64,000 nucleotides of DNA from the NCBI RefSeq assembly GCF_020099395.1, contig NZ_CP083590.1, positions 7,440,001-7,504,000 on the forward strand, given 5' to 3'. The notes beneath the pieces were generated by a model. That model saw only the letters and a list, made by a program, of their open reading frames with translations. It had not been told where the DNA came from and searched no databases. The position numbers and the translations under genes are program-made. The DNA comes from Streptomyces mobaraensis. Its GTDB lineage: Bacteria; Actinomycetota; Actinomycetes; Streptomycetales; Streptomycetaceae. Positions 43,560 to 53,450 of the stretch are shown here, one piece after another; the stretch's first letter is position 1, and every line of letters starts with the position of its first letter.

Positions 43560-44840
43560 GTGTCGAAGAGGACCATGCAGCGTGCGACGGCCCTGGTCGC
43601 CGCGGCCACTGTCGCACTCGGCCTGTCGGGCTGCGACTCCGGAGGGGACTCCGGCGGGAAGGGCGGCGGAAAGGACTCCCCGGCGTCGCCCTCGCAGAGC
43701 GCGTCACAGGACTCCGCCTCCGCCCACAAGAGCCGGCCGCAGAACCGCCGCAAGCCGGAGGAGAAGTGGGACGGCAAGGTCAAGGTGCTCGGCGACGGCT
43801 CCACGTCCTACACCGGCCCCCAGCCGAAGCAGCCGAAGCCCGAGAAACTCAAGCCGGGGGAGAAGCCCCCGCAGTTCGTCGTCTTCTCCTGGGACGGCGC
43901 CCTGGAGGGCGACGACCACCTCTTCTCGCACTTCCGCGAGGTCGCCAAGGAGAACAACGCCACCATGACGTTCTTCCTCACCGGCACCTATCTGCTGCCC
44001 AAGTCCAAGGCGACCCTGTACAAGCCCCCGCAGCACAAGCCCGGCGAATCCGCCATCTCCTACGCGACGGACGCCCACATCCGGGACACCCTCCAGCAGC
44101 TCCGCGGGGCCTGGCTCGACGGCAACGAGATCGGCACGCACTTCAACGGCCACTTCTGCGGCAAGAAGGGCGGCGACGACTGGAGCGAGACGGAGTGGAA
44201 GAGCGAGATCGAGCAGGCGTACTCCTTCGTCCAGCACTGGAAGACCAACACCGGCTACAAGGACCTGCCGCCGCTCCCCTTCGACTACGAGAAGGAACTG
44301 GCCGGCGGCCGGGCGCCGTGCCTGGAGGGCCAGAAGAACCTGCTCAAGGCGGCGCGGCAGTTCGACTGGCGCTACGACGCCAGCTCGCCCGGCGACTTCC
44401 AGATATGGCCGTCCCAGATCGACGGCATATGGAACTTCCCGCTGCAACTGCTGCCGTACCCCAAGAGCGAGAAGCAGGTCCTGTCCATGGACTTCAACTT
44501 CCTCTACAACCAGTCCGGTGACAACACCAAGGGTGACCCGAAGAAATACGCGGAGTGGCGGAAACTGACCCGGGACGGCTACCTCAACGGCTTCGAGCGC
44601 GTCTACCACGGAAGCCGGGCGCCGCTGTTCATCGGCAACCACTTCGAGGACTGGAACGGCGGCATCTACATGAAGGCGATGGAGGACGTCGTGAAGTCCG
44701 TGTGCAAGCGCGACGGCGTCCGCTGCGTCTCCTTCAAGCAGGTGGCCGACTGGCTGGACGTCCAGGACCCCGACGTCCTGGCGCGGCTGCGCGGGCTCGA
44801 CCCGGCGCAGTCCCCGGACTGGAAGTCGATCGTGAAGTAG
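43560..44840 (+). CDS. Polysaccharide-deacetylase-like lipoprotein
   Basis: A 426-residue lipoprotein: lipobox LGLSGC near residue 26, then a Ser/Gly/Lys-rich linker and a catalytic-fold domain FVVFSWDGALEGDDHLFSHF (deacetylase-like first motif, though the usual TFDDG is altered), MTFFLTGTYLL, EIGTHFNGHFCG and APLFIGNHFEDWNGG. The fold is that of carbohydrate esterase family 4-like proteins, but the metal site is not canonical. GTG 43560 has GGGGG upstream. Found as conserved lipoproteins in Streptomyces; activity unproven. Confidence 0.75.
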   Translation: MSKRTMQRATALVAAATVALGLSGCDSGGDSGGKGGGKDSPASPSQSASQDSASAHKSRPQNRRKPEEKWDGKVKVLGDGSTSYTGPQPKQPKPEKLKPGEKPPQFVVFSWDGALEGDDHLFSHFREVAKENNATMTFFLTGTYLLPKSKATLYKPPQHKPGESAISYATDAHIRDTLQQLRGAWLDGNEIGTHFNGHFCGKKGGDDWSETEWKSEIEQAYSFVQHWKTNTGYKDLPPLPFDYEKELAGGRAPCLEGQKNLLKAARQFDWRYDASSPGDFQIWPSQIDGIWNFPLQLLPYPKSEKQVLSMDFNFLYNQSGDNTKGDPKKYAEWRKLTRDGYLNGFERVYHGSRAPLFIGNHFEDWNGGIYMKAMEDVVKSVCKRDGVRCVSFKQVADWLDVQDPDVLARLRGLDPAQSPDWKSIVK

Positions 44841-44851
44841 ACGTCGTATCC

Positions 44852-44883
44852 GGCCCGGCGCGGTCCTGAGACCGCCCCGGGCC
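44852..44883. terminator. Hairpin between convergent genes
   Basis: Arms GGCCCGGCGCGGTC (44852-44865) and GACCGCCCCGGGCC (44870-44883) pair at 13 of 14 positions, between the lipoprotein and PBP stops. Confidence 0.7.
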
Positions 44884-44888
44884 CCCGC

Positions 44889-46979
44889 TCACGAGCGGCC
44901 GGTCATGTACCGCGTCCAGATGCCCAGCGGGACGGAGGCGGGGGACGGGCCACCGCCGCCCTTGGCCTTCCCCTTGTCCTTGCTCTTGTCGCCCTTGTCC
45001 TTGCCGTCCCCGCCGCCGTCCAGGGGCAGCAGCTCCTGGCTCTTCGGGTCGATGCGGGCGAGCGACACCGCGGTAGAGAGACCGCCCCGGTACCCCACGA
45101 ACCAGGCCGACTTGGCGTCCTGCGCCGTGCCCGTCTTGCCCGCCGTGCCGGGCCCGGCGGCCTTCGCCGCGAGCGCGGTGCCGTGCCGGACGGCCTCCCG
45201 CAGCGCGTCGTCCACCGCCTTCGCCACGGGCGCCGGCAGCGCCTGCCGCGGCTTGGGCCGCTCCACGGGGACGTCCGCCCCGTTCCGGCGGAGACCGCTC
45301 ACCGAATACGGGTCGGTGTGCCGGCCCTCGGCCGCGAAGGTGGCGTAGGCGTCGGCCATGCGGATGGCGCTGGGCGTCGAGGTGCCGAGCGAGAACGACG
45401 GCAGCTTCTCGCCGAGGCTGCTCTCCAGCAGCCCGGTTTCCACGCCCACCTTGCCGACCCGGTCCAGGCCGACGTCCATGCCCAGCTGCATCATCGAGGT
45501 GTTGACCGACTGGGCGACCGCGTTCTTCAACGTGATCTTGCCCCAGGACTTCCCGTTGTCGTTCTCGGCCTTGACGATCTTCCCCGAGCGGTCCCAGTAG
45601 GGGCCCTCCGGCGTCATGAGCGAGATCTTGTCGTCGCCGTCGTACAGCGTCGCCGGGGTGACGGGCGTACGCGGTTCGCCGCGCTCCCGCTGGACGCCGT
45701 CGCGCAGCGCCGCCGCGTAGACGAACGGAGTGAACGCGCTCCCGGCGGGCACCACCGAGGAGTTGGCGTCGTTGAAGCCCTGTTTCAGATAGCCCTCGCC
45801 GCCGTAGAGGGCGGTGATGCGCCCGTCGGTGGTCACCGAGGCCGCGCCGATGCGCAGGTCGCGGTCGGGGTGGTCCGGGTCCGGGCCGAGCGTGGCGCGG
45901 GCCTTGCTCACGGCCTTGGCCAGCGCCTCGACGCGACGCCGGTCGAAGGTGGTGTGGATCTGGTAGCCGCCGCGGGCGAAGTCCTGGTCGGAGACGTCGC
46001 TGTGCGCGCTCACGTACGCCCGCGCGGTCTCCACCAGGTAACCGGTCTGGCCCGCCAGCCCGCTGGGATGCGGCGGGGCGACGGGCTCGGGGAAGCGGGT
46101 GTACGAGGCCCGCTCCTTCTTGGAGAGCTTGCCGATGGCGACCATCCGGTCCAGGACCCAGTTCCAGCGCTCGACCGCGCGCTCGTGGTTCTTGGCGCTC
46201 ACGGCGGGGTCGTAGAGCGCGGCCCCCTTGAGCAGCGAGGCGAGGAAGGCGCCCTCGCTCGCGTTCAGCTCCGAGACGTCCTTGTCGTAGTACGCGTGGG
46301 CGGCCCGCGCGATGCCGTAGGTGCCCCGCCCGTACCAGCTGGTGTTGAGGTACTGCTCCAGGATCTCGTCCTTGGACAGCTTGCGGTCGAGCTTGATGGC
46401 GATGAACATCTCGCTGAGCTTGCGCGAGAACGTCTGCTCCTGGTTCAGGTAGGCGTTCTTCACGTACTGCTGCGTGATGGTGGAGCCGCCCTGGGTGCTG
46501 CCGCCCGTGATCATCTTGGTGACGGCGCGGAGCATGCCGCTGGGGGAGACGCCGCTGTCGGAGTAGAACGTCTCGTTCTCGGCGGCCAGCGCCGCCCAGC
46601 GCACCTTCTCCGGGACCTTGCCGAGGGGCAGGTCCTGCCGGTTGACCTCGCCGGTGCGCGCCATCTCGGTGCCGTCGGCCCAGTAGTAGACGTTGTCCTG
46701 CTGGGTGGCGAAGGCGTTGAGGTCGGCGGGTATCTCCGTGCGCGCGTACATGATCGCCAGGAGGCCGGTGACGACGCCGACGCAGCTGAATATCAGCCCC
46801 AGGGTCTGCCGCCACGAGGGGACCCAGCGCCGCCAGCCCGACCGCCCCGGGCGCGGGTACGCCGGCCGCAACCACCGCCCGAGGCGGCGCGCGGTTCCCT
46901 GACGAGTGCCCAGCAGCCGGCGGAGGCCGGCGGGAGCGGCGGCTTTCCGGGCATGTGCCCCTTTACGACGTTCGATCAC
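44889..46979 (-). CDS. Class A penicillin-binding protein with degenerate transpeptidase SxxK
   Basis: A 696-residue bifunctional-type PBP: one membrane helix (LGLIFSCVGVVTGLLAIMYA), a GT51 transglycosylase domain with AALAAENETFYSDSGVSPSG, GGSTQGGSTITQQYVKNAYL and EILEQYLNTSWYGRG, then a transpeptidase domain. The active-site serine lies in VVPAGSAFTPFVYAAAL: Ser414 is present but the SxxK lysine is Thr417. SxN (QSVNTSMM) and KTGT (AGKTGTAQD) are intact. The glycosyltransferase should work; the transpeptidase is doubtful. The C-terminus has a Gly/Lys/Asp-rich linker. ATG 46979. Confidence 0.92.
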   Translation of the reverse strand: MIERRKGAHARKAAAPAGLRRLLGTRQGTARRLGRWLRPAYPRPGRSGWRRWVPSWRQTLGLIFSCVGVVTGLLAIMYARTEIPADLNAFATQQDNVYYWADGTEMARTGEVNRQDLPLGKVPEKVRWAALAAENETFYSDSGVSPSGMLRAVTKMITGGSTQGGSTITQQYVKNAYLNQEQTFSRKLSEMFIAIKLDRKLSKDEILEQYLNTSWYGRGTYGIARAAHAYYDKDVSELNASEGAFLASLLKGAALYDPAVSAKNHERAVERWNWVLDRMVAIGKLSKKERASYTRFPEPVAPPHPSGLAGQTGYLVETARAYVSAHSDVSDQDFARGGYQIHTTFDRRRVEALAKAVSKARATLGPDPDHPDRDLRIGAASVTTDGRITALYGGEGYLKQGFNDANSSVVPAGSAFTPFVYAAALRDGVQRERGEPRTPVTPATLYDGDDKISLMTPEGPYWDRSGKIVKAENDNGKSWGKITLKNAVAQSVNTSMMQLGMDVGLDRVGKVGVETGLLESSLGEKLPSFSLGTSTPSAIRMADAYATFAAEGRHTDPYSVSGLRRNGADVPVERPKPRQALPAPVAKAVDDALREAVRHGTALAAKAAGPGTAGKTGTAQDAKSAWFVGYRGGLSTAVSLARIDPKSQELLPLDGGGDGKDKGDKSKDKGKAKGGGGPSPASVPLGIWTRYMTGRS

Positions 46980-47024
46980 TGCTCGACCCTATGGGATGGA
47001 GTCCCAGGGATTTGTGCCGTTTCG

Positions 47025-47110
47025 TCGCGAAAACATCACGGTTCCCTGTGGGTTCCAGGGTTTTTCGCGAGTTTTCCGTGGTCGGAACGTGGTCGGAACG
47101 TGGTCGGGAA
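47025..47110. promoter_or_regulatory. Inverted repeat and 11-bp tandem repeat upstream of the PBP gene
   Basis: TCGCGAAAA (47025-47033) and TTTTCGCGA (47062-47070) form perfect 9-bp inverted arms about 50-90 bp before the PBP start. Next to them GTGGTCGGAAC occurs three times in tandem (47078-47110; the last with one change). TAGGGT on the minus strand near 46990 could be a -10 element. Confidence 0.45.
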
Positions 47111-47309
47111 GGGAGCCGGGCGGAACGGCGTCCGCCGTTTCATCCCGGTACGAAGGTTACGCCTGCGACCGGATGACGCTCACGGGGGGCCGGGCGGTTC
47201 CCGGGACCACCGAGGAACGTGACGACCGTCGTGGGGGACCGGCCCCCGCCCCCCCCGGCCGTCCGTAATGCATTGGCCGAAAGCGGCCCTGACCAGGCAC
47301 ACTCCCGTC

Positions 47310-50300
47310 ATGCTCCGCACCGCCGACACGCTGCTCGCCGCTCTCGACCCCCTCCCGCACCCCCACCGGCTGCGGCGGCTGGCGCTGACCGTGCCGGACC
47401 TGGCCGAGCGGGGCACGCTCACCGCGGTCCTGGACGACCTCGACGGCCGCGGCGCCTACGAGCGCCGCCTCGCGGCCCTGGCCGCCCTGGCCGGCCGGCA
47501 GGAGCACTTCCTCGCGGCCCGCCTCGCCGACCCCGACCCCGTCGTCGCCGGGTACGCGCTCCGGGGCGCCCGAACCCTCCCGCTGCCGGACGCCGCGATC
47601 GAGACGGCGTACGAGGACGCGTCCGCCGCGACCCGCGACCGGATCGCCCGCTTCCTGTGGGCCGGAGACCGCCCGGGCCTCACCGAACGGCTCGTGACCC
47701 GCCTCCGCGCGCAAGGGGACGTCACGGAAGCGGCCCGGCTGCTCCCCGGCTGCTCGGGGCCGTTCGTGACCACCGCGCTGCCCGGCCTCGCGCACGCCGT
47801 CACGTCACCGGTGCGCCTGGCCCGCCGCCACCCCGGCCCCTTCCTCGACCAGGCCGAACGGGACCTCGCCGAGCGGCCCCCGGGCGTGGAGCGCACCGAC
47901 TGGTGGCAGCGGCACGCCGGCGCCCTGGCCGTCGTCACAGCCACCCACCCGGAGCGGGTGCTCACCCTGCTGGAACGCCACGGCCCCGGCACCCTGCCCG
48001 ACTGCCTCCGCCGGTCCGCGGCCGCCCTCGTCGCCGCGGACGCCGAGCGCTTCGTCCGCTGGCTCGTCGCACCGGAGCGGGACCACCCGCGCTACGAACC
48101 CCACCTGCCGTCCGGCGCGTTCCGCGCGCTGGTGCGGGCCGACCCGCCGTCCCTCCCCCTGCTGGGCCGTCACTGGCTGAGGAGCGCACCGCACCTGACG
48201 GCCCTGGTCAAGGCGGTGCCGCCGGGCCGCCGCGCCGCGTTCCTCGACGAGGTGACGGCGGCCGACGAGCCCGGCCGGGCGCCCCTCGGCGACCTCGCCC
48301 TCCTCCCGCGCGAGCGCCGCTGGGCCGAGGTCCGCGGCTCCCTCGCCGAGCCCGACGCCGAGCAGATGTTCTGGCTCGACCTGCTGGACACCCGCGCGCA
48401 CGGCCCCTTCGACGAGGCGAGGCCCCACCTGCTCGCCGCGCTCGACCGCCCCGACGCGGGCGACCGCGCCGCCGTCTGGCCGCTGCTGGTCGCCTGCGCG
48501 GGACGCGACGGAGGACGGGCCGCGGTGGCGGAGGTACTGGAGCTGATGACGCGGCGGCTGCGCAACGAACGGGACCCCGTACGCGCCGACGCCCTCGGCG
48601 CCCTCGCCGGCCTGAACCCCGCCCGGTTCGCCGCCGAGGACATCGGGCCGCTCGACCGGATCCTGCTGGACGCCCTCGGCGCCCGTGACGCCTCGGCCGC
48701 CACCCGGGACGCACTGCGCCGGCTCGCCGCCGGCCTGCTCGTCGCGCACGGCACGGGCGAGGGTGCCCAGCCGGCCCTCCCGCAGTGGGCGCTGCACGCT
48801 CTGGAGCGCATCACCGGACACATGGGCGACCGCGACTTCGGGCCGCTGCACCGCACCCTGCGGCGCGGCCAGGAGCACCGGCTGTTCGAGGTGCTGCGCC
48901 CCTGGCTGGAAGCCGCCCACGAAAAGGCGGACCACCGGCTGCTGTTCGCGTTCACCACCGCCCTCGGGCGGCGGGCCCACCGGATGTCCGCGCTCCAGCG
49001 CATGCTGGAGGACGCCCTCGGCACCGCTGACGACGAGGAGTTCCGGACGGCGGTCCGGCTGTGGCTGGAACCGCCCGCGACGCGCGACGAACGCGTCGCC
49101 CGCGTCCTGGAACGCGAGCCCTCCGCCGCCGCCCTCCCGCCCGTCCTGGAGGCCCTCGCCGCGCGCCGGACGGACCTGCTCGACACCCTCCTCGGCGACC
49201 GGCCGCCGTACGGGCGCTTCCTGCCACCGGGCGCCGACCGCCCCCTGCCCGGACCGCGCCACGGCGACCGGCTGCTGCCCCGGCAGCAGGAGGCGGTCGT
49301 CCGGGTGGCGCGCGCGGTCGTCACGGACGCGTCCCGGCCGCTGCCCGAGCGCGCCGCCGCCCTGCACGCGGTCGCCGGACTGCCCGCCGGGCACCGGCTG
49401 GCCCTTGACCAACTGGGGGCGCCGGACGTGCTCTTGGCGGAGGCCGCGCTGGCCGCGCTGCCCCGCGCCGGCCGGCCCGCCGAGGTGCTCGGCACCCTGC
49501 TCGGCCACGCGGGCGGCGACCGCGCCCGGGTGGCCGTGTACGCGGCCGGGCACGCCGCACGGTCCGTCGCGCCGTCCGAACTGGCCCGCCAACTGGAGGA
49601 CGTGCTCCTCCGGCAGCCGGGCGCCAAGGTGACCAGCCGCAAGGAGGCCGTCCGGCTCGCGGCCCGGCTGCTCCCGGCGCCACGCGCCGCGGCACTGCTC
49701 GCCGCGGCCTACCGGATACCGGACCAGCACCCCGACGTCCGGGCCGCGGTCGTCGCCTCGGCGGTACCTCTGGTGGGCGCCCCCGATCTGAGGGCCGTGC
49801 TCGACGACGCGAGCCGTGGGCTGCCGCGCGTCCAGCGGGCGCTCCTGATGCCCAACCCCTGGCACCTGGCCGCGGAACACCGGCCCCGGTACGCCCGGCT
49901 GGTCGCCGAGGTGTGTTCCACGACGGACCCCGAGGTGCGCGAGGAGGCGCTCGACCGCCTCGCGGCCTGGGCCCCGTACGCCCCGGAGGCCGCCACCGTT
50001 CTCGGCCGCACCGTCACCGACCTCGATGTCCGCGTCGGCTGGCGCGAGGCGGCCCGGGCACTCGGGTCCCTGGCCATCTCCGGAGCGCCCCACCCCGTCG
50101 GAGGCGCCGCACCGGGCAGCCTGTTCCACGACACGATCGCCGACCTTCTCACCGCCGTCCGGAGAGCCGAGTACGACGCCAGGCCGGATCGTGACCGTCC
50201 AGCCAGTCAACGCCTGCGCTGGCTGCTGCTGAGGCTGCCCCACCGCGTCGACCCCGGCACCGTCCCCGTCCTTGAGGCGGTGGCCGACCAACTGGCGGAC

Positions 50301-50687
50301 GAACCGTCGGTCGCCGAGCACCGTGCCGGCCTGCTGCGCTCTCTGATCCTCCCGGATCAGGAACTCGGCGTCCTCCGCGCCCGGTTGTCCGCGCTGGCCG
50401 ACGCGCTCCGGGGGCGCCCCGGGCTCGCCTGCCGCACGGCCGAGTACCTGGAGCGCCAGGTGGCCGGAGCGACGCCGCCGGACCCCGCGGCCGTCCTGGC
50501 CGCGGCGCGGCACACGGCCGCCGCCGACGGCGTGCCGGGCGGGCTGCTGGCCGTCGCCCTGGTGGCCGCCCAGGGGCGGCGGCTGGGGTGGCCGGAGGAG
50601 TGGCGCGTCCTGCTGCGCGAACTGCGACGGCACGAGGACGGGGACGTGCGCGCGGCGGCGCTGGAGGCCGTGGTGCACTACGAGTGA
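47310..50687 (+). CDS. Large helical-repeat (HEAT-like) hypothetical protein
   Basis: A 1125-residue cytoplasmic protein built almost entirely of short amphipathic helices rich in Ala, Leu and Arg, for example LAALAALAGRQEHFLAARLA, DPDPVVAGYALRGARTLPLP and TTDPEVREEALDRLAAWAPY, the pattern of HEAT/armadillo repeats. No catalytic motif was found. It resembles very large unnamed Streptomyces proteins. ATG 47310 is preferred over ATG 47268; neither has a clear ribosome site. Such solenoids are usually protein-binding scaffolds, which is inference. Confidence 0.75.
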   Translation: MLRTADTLLAALDPLPHPHRLRRLALTVPDLAERGTLTAVLDDLDGRGAYERRLAALAALAGRQEHFLAARLADPDPVVAGYALRGARTLPLPDAAIETAYEDASAATRDRIARFLWAGDRPGLTERLVTRLRAQGDVTEAARLLPGCSGPFVTTALPGLAHAVTSPVRLARRHPGPFLDQAERDLAERPPGVERTDWWQRHAGALAVVTATHPERVLTLLERHGPGTLPDCLRRSAAALVAADAERFVRWLVAPERDHPRYEPHLPSGAFRALVRADPPSLPLLGRHWLRSAPHLTALVKAVPPGRRAAFLDEVTAADEPGRAPLGDLALLPRERRWAEVRGSLAEPDAEQMFWLDLLDTRAHGPFDEARPHLLAALDRPDAGDRAAVWPLLVACAGRDGGRAAVAEVLELMTRRLRNERDPVRADALGALAGLNPARFAAEDIGPLDRILLDALGARDASAATRDALRRLAAGLLVAHGTGEGAQPALPQWALHALERITGHMGDRDFGPLHRTLRRGQEHRLFEVLRPWLEAAHEKADHRLLFAFTTALGRRAHRMSALQRMLEDALGTADDEEFRTAVRLWLEPPATRDERVARVLEREPSAAALPPVLEALAARRTDLLDTLLGDRPPYGRFLPPGADRPLPGPRHGDRLLPRQQEAVVRVARAVVTDASRPLPERAAALHAVAGLPAGHRLALDQLGAPDVLLAEAALAALPRAGRPAEVLGTLLGHAGGDRARVAVYAAGHAARSVAPSELARQLEDVLLRQPGAKVTSRKEAVRLAARLLPAPRAAALLAAAYRIPDQHPDVRAAVVASAVPLVGAPDLRAVLDDASRGLPRVQRALLMPNPWHLAAEHRPRYARLVAEVCSTTDPEVREEALDRLAAWAPYAPEAATVLGRTVTDLDVRVGWREAARALGSLAISGAPHPVGGAAPGSLFHDTIADLLTAVRRAEYDARPDRDRPASQRLRWLLLRLPHRVDPGTVPVLEAVADQLADEPSVAEHRAGLLRSLILPDQELGVLRARLSALADALRGRPGLACRTAEYLERQVAGATPPDPAAVLAAARHTAAADGVPGGLLAVALVAAQGRRLGWPEEWRVLLRELRRHEDGDVRAAALEAVVHYE

Positions 50688-51006
50688 TGCCCGGCGGGGG
50701 GCGACGGCGGTCCGGCACGGCTGAACGGAGCAGCGGGTCCTGGCGTACCGAGCGGCCGGAGCCTCGGCCGGTGCGGATCCGACGGCTGCCGGACGCATGG
50801 TGGTGAGCGGGGTGGGTGACGGGTCGGCTCCGGGCTGGCGGTGGAGTGTGGGTGGGTCGCGGCGCGTCGGTCCGGAACGTGATCGGTGTCGGGTCCGGCG
50901 GTCGCCATACCGGCCCGCGGGGTTCGGCGGCCCGGGTGCGCGCGGAGAGGGGGCGCCCGGTGGTTGGTGCCGGGCGCGGGGCGGTGCCCGCCGGCCCTGT
51001 CGTGTC
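50688..51006. other. Gene-free interval with G-rich sequence
   Basis: No ORF with coding character. The plus strand is strongly G-rich over GT-rich from about 50795 to 51006. It leads into a 31-bp tandem repeat. Confidence 0.4.
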
Positions 51007-51123
51007 GGGTTGGGGACTTGAGCGGTGCCGCCGTGCCGGGTTGGGGACTTGAGCGGTGCCGTCGTGCCGGGTTGGGGACTTGAGCGGTGCCGTCGTGCCG
51101 GGTCGGGGACTTGAGCGGTGCCG
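51007..51123. repeat. 31-bp tandem repeat, four copies
   Basis: Units begin with GGGTTGGGGACTTGAGCGGT at 51007, 51038 and 51069, and GGGTCGGGGACTTGAGCGGT at 51100; each continues with GCCGxCGTGCC. The period is exactly 31 bp and copies differ by one or two bases. It ends 28 bp before the MFS gene stop (minus strand), so it lies in the 3' region of two convergent genes. Confidence 0.9.
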
Positions 51124-51150
51124 CCCGGCAGCCCCGCACCGGCCCGCGAC

Positions 51151-52584
51151 TCAGTGGCCGACCGGCGGCGCGGGTGCCGTCGCGCTCTCCGCCTCGCCCG
51201 CCGTGTCGCGCCGTACGACCAGCAGCGCGCACGCGGCCGCGGCCGCCGTCGCGGCGACGGCGAGGGCGTAGCGGGCGCCCGTGGGGGAGTCGGTGAGGCC
51301 CCAGGTGGCGGAGGCCAGGGCGGGGCCGAAGGTGAAGCCGAGGTTGCGGGAGAGCTGGACGGCGGAGCCGGCCGTTCCGGCGGCCCTCGGGGGTGCCGCG
51401 TTCATCACCAGGGCCTGCGTGGGCCCGCCGTACAGGCCCATGCCGGCGCCGGCTATGGCGAGCCGCCAGACGATGTCGCCCGTGGACCAGTCGTGGTCGC
51501 CGAGAAGGGTGAGCAGGAAGAGGCCGAGGGTGGTGAGGGCGGCACCGGCGACGGCGGTCGGCCGGTGCCCGTACCGGTCGGCGAGGCGTCCGCCCAAGGG
51601 CCCGGCCACGCCCATGGCGAGCGGGAACGCGAGGACGGTCAGGCCGGTGGCCGTCGCCGACAGCCCGCTGTCGTCCTGCAACCGCAGGGCGACGACGTAG
51701 TGCATGGCGCCGAAACCGCAGGCGAGCGCGAACACCGCCCCGTAGACGCCCTGCGTACCCGAGGCACGGACCACGTCCACCACCGGCCGGGCGCCCGGCC
51801 CGCGCAGCCACCGCACCGCGGGCGGCAGCCCGGCGAGCGCCAGCAGGAGCCAGGCGGGGGAGGACGGGGCGAGGGTCAGGGCCAGCAGCAGCGCGGTGAT
51901 CGCGCTGCCGACGAGCGCGGCGTCGGCCAGCAGCCGGCGGTCCGGCGCGACCAGGCGACCCCGGGCGGGCAGCGCGCGGCGCGCCACCAGCAGGGCCGCG
52001 AGGCAGAACGGCAGCTTGACGAGGAACACCGCGCGCCACCCGAAGGCGTCGAGCAGGACACCGCCCACGGCAGGCCCGGTGACGGCGCCGAGGGGGCCCA
52101 GGGTCGCCGGGACGCTCATGGCCCGGCCGCGCAGGTGCGGCGGTACGGACCGGGCCGCCAGGACGGGCATGAGGACGAACAGTACGGCGGCGAACGCCCC
52201 TTGGAGCACGCGCGCCGTGGCCAGCATCGGCATCCAGGGCGACGCCGCGGAGAGCAGGCCGCACAGGGCGAACCCGGACGTGGCCGTCAGGACCGCGGGA
52301 CGCAGCCCCGTGCCCGTCCCGCCGCCGCTCAGGTCCAGCCAGCGCCCGGCGGGCAACAGAAGGGCCACGACGGCCAGTTGGTAGCCGAGTACCGTCCACT
52401 GCGCCATGGAGGGGGAGACCCGGAGGTCGTGCGCGATGTCGGCCAGCGAGACGTTGACGATGTTCATGTCGAGCATGGCCACGAACGACAGTACCCCGGC
52501 GATGCCGACCAGCACCCACCGGGGCCGTTCGTCCTCGGCCGGGCGCCGTGTGCCCTCCGGCAGTTCCTCCGTACCGTGCCGCAT
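51151..52584 (-). CDS. MFS transporter, DHA2/EmrB-like
   Basis: A 477-residue, 14-helix exporter: WVLVGIAGVLSFVAMLDMNI, SLADIAHDLRVSPSMAQWTV, RVLQGAFAAVLFVLMPVLAA (motif C-like) and LADRYGHRPTAVAGAALTTL. The N-terminus before the first helix is hydrophilic. ATG 52584 has GGAGGGG upstream. No regulator gene adjoins it. Drug or metabolite export is likely; substrate unknown. Confidence 0.88.
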   Translation of the reverse strand: MRHGTEELPEGTRRPAEDERPRWVLVGIAGVLSFVAMLDMNIVNVSLADIAHDLRVSPSMAQWTVLGYQLAVVALLLPAGRWLDLSGGGTGTGLRPAVLTATSGFALCGLLSAASPWMPMLATARVLQGAFAAVLFVLMPVLAARSVPPHLRGRAMSVPATLGPLGAVTGPAVGGVLLDAFGWRAVFLVKLPFCLAALLVARRALPARGRLVAPDRRLLADAALVGSAITALLLALTLAPSSPAWLLLALAGLPPAVRWLRGPGARPVVDVVRASGTQGVYGAVFALACGFGAMHYVVALRLQDDSGLSATATGLTVLAFPLAMGVAGPLGGRLADRYGHRPTAVAGAALTTLGLFLLTLLGDHDWSTGDIVWRLAIAGAGMGLYGGPTQALVMNAAPPRAAGTAGSAVQLSRNLGFTFGPALASATWGLTDSPTGARYALAVAATAAAAACALLVVRRDTAGEAESATAPAPPVGH

Positions 52585-53148
52585 CGTTTCCCCTCCGAGG
52601 CCGTGAGGCCGCCGTTGACCGGTTCCGGGTGTCGAGGGCGCTCGCACCCGTGCACCGCCACCGGCGCGGCCCGCGCCCCGGTGGTCGGACGATCGCGCGG
52701 TGGCTCCCCGATCCGGACCGAACTCCTTGGGCTCACGGCCTCGTCGGGGAAGGACACCGCCCCGAGGAAGTCGGCCGGAGGAGCGTGCTGGTTCCCGGCA
52801 GGCGATGGGAAGCGGCCCCGGCCCGCGCGGCGTCCGGCCGGCGGCCGACGCCGCCGGAGGCCCCCGCTCCCTCCCGAAGGCCAGCATGGCACGGCCGGAC
52901 GCGCCCGCGGACGTCCGGATACGGCCGCTTCCCGCGCCGCCTCCGCCCTCGCTTCCGTCCCGCCCCGGGTGTCCCCGGAGCACGGCGGGCCCACAGGCGG
53001 AGCGGAGGCCGAAGGCCGGTTCCGGGTCTTGCTTTTCGGCCGCCCGGCACGTTGGTTGTGCTTGTCGCGGGTGCCGGTGGGGAAGGCCGATGCCGGAAGC
53101 GCCCCGCGACGGCACACGGCCCCGGCCGCCGCCGTCGCACCGGTGACC

Positions 53149-53177
53149 GTTCAACCGTGGTGACTGCGCGGTTGAAC
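53149..53177. promoter_or_regulatory. Perfect 9-bp inverted repeat in the 1.1-kb interval
   Basis: GTTCAACCG (53149-53157) and CGGTTGAAC (53169-53177), separated by 11 bp, with a looser outer CCGGTG/CACCGG pairing. It could be an operator or a remnant terminator. Confidence 0.4.
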
Positions 53178-53450
53178 ACCGGCCGCCCCGGCCCGCACCG
53201 GATCTCTCGGCAGGTCACCGTACCGTCCCCGGCCCGTCCGCCGCGGGCGGGGCCGGGTACGGGACCACGCCCGGGAGCGAGGCGCGCGCGGTGGACGGAC
53301 GAGCTCCGGGCTCGAACGCCGCTTTCCTTGAACGGCCCCGAAGGCGCATCGTTTCGGTGACCGGGCGGCGGGGAGTCCCCGCCCCCTGCCCCGGCACCGG
53401 TTCACCGAGAACCGGCCACGGAGCGCCGTCCCGCCGTCGGCTCTCTCCCG

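Noticed and set aside
47805..50798. 997-residue minus-strand open frame opposite the solenoid gene
   Set aside because: Gln/Gly/Arg-rich shadow with no domain; the plus frame has the regular helical pattern.
51007..51123. CRISPR array
   Set aside because: Repeats are directly adjacent with no variable spacers, and no cas genes are present.
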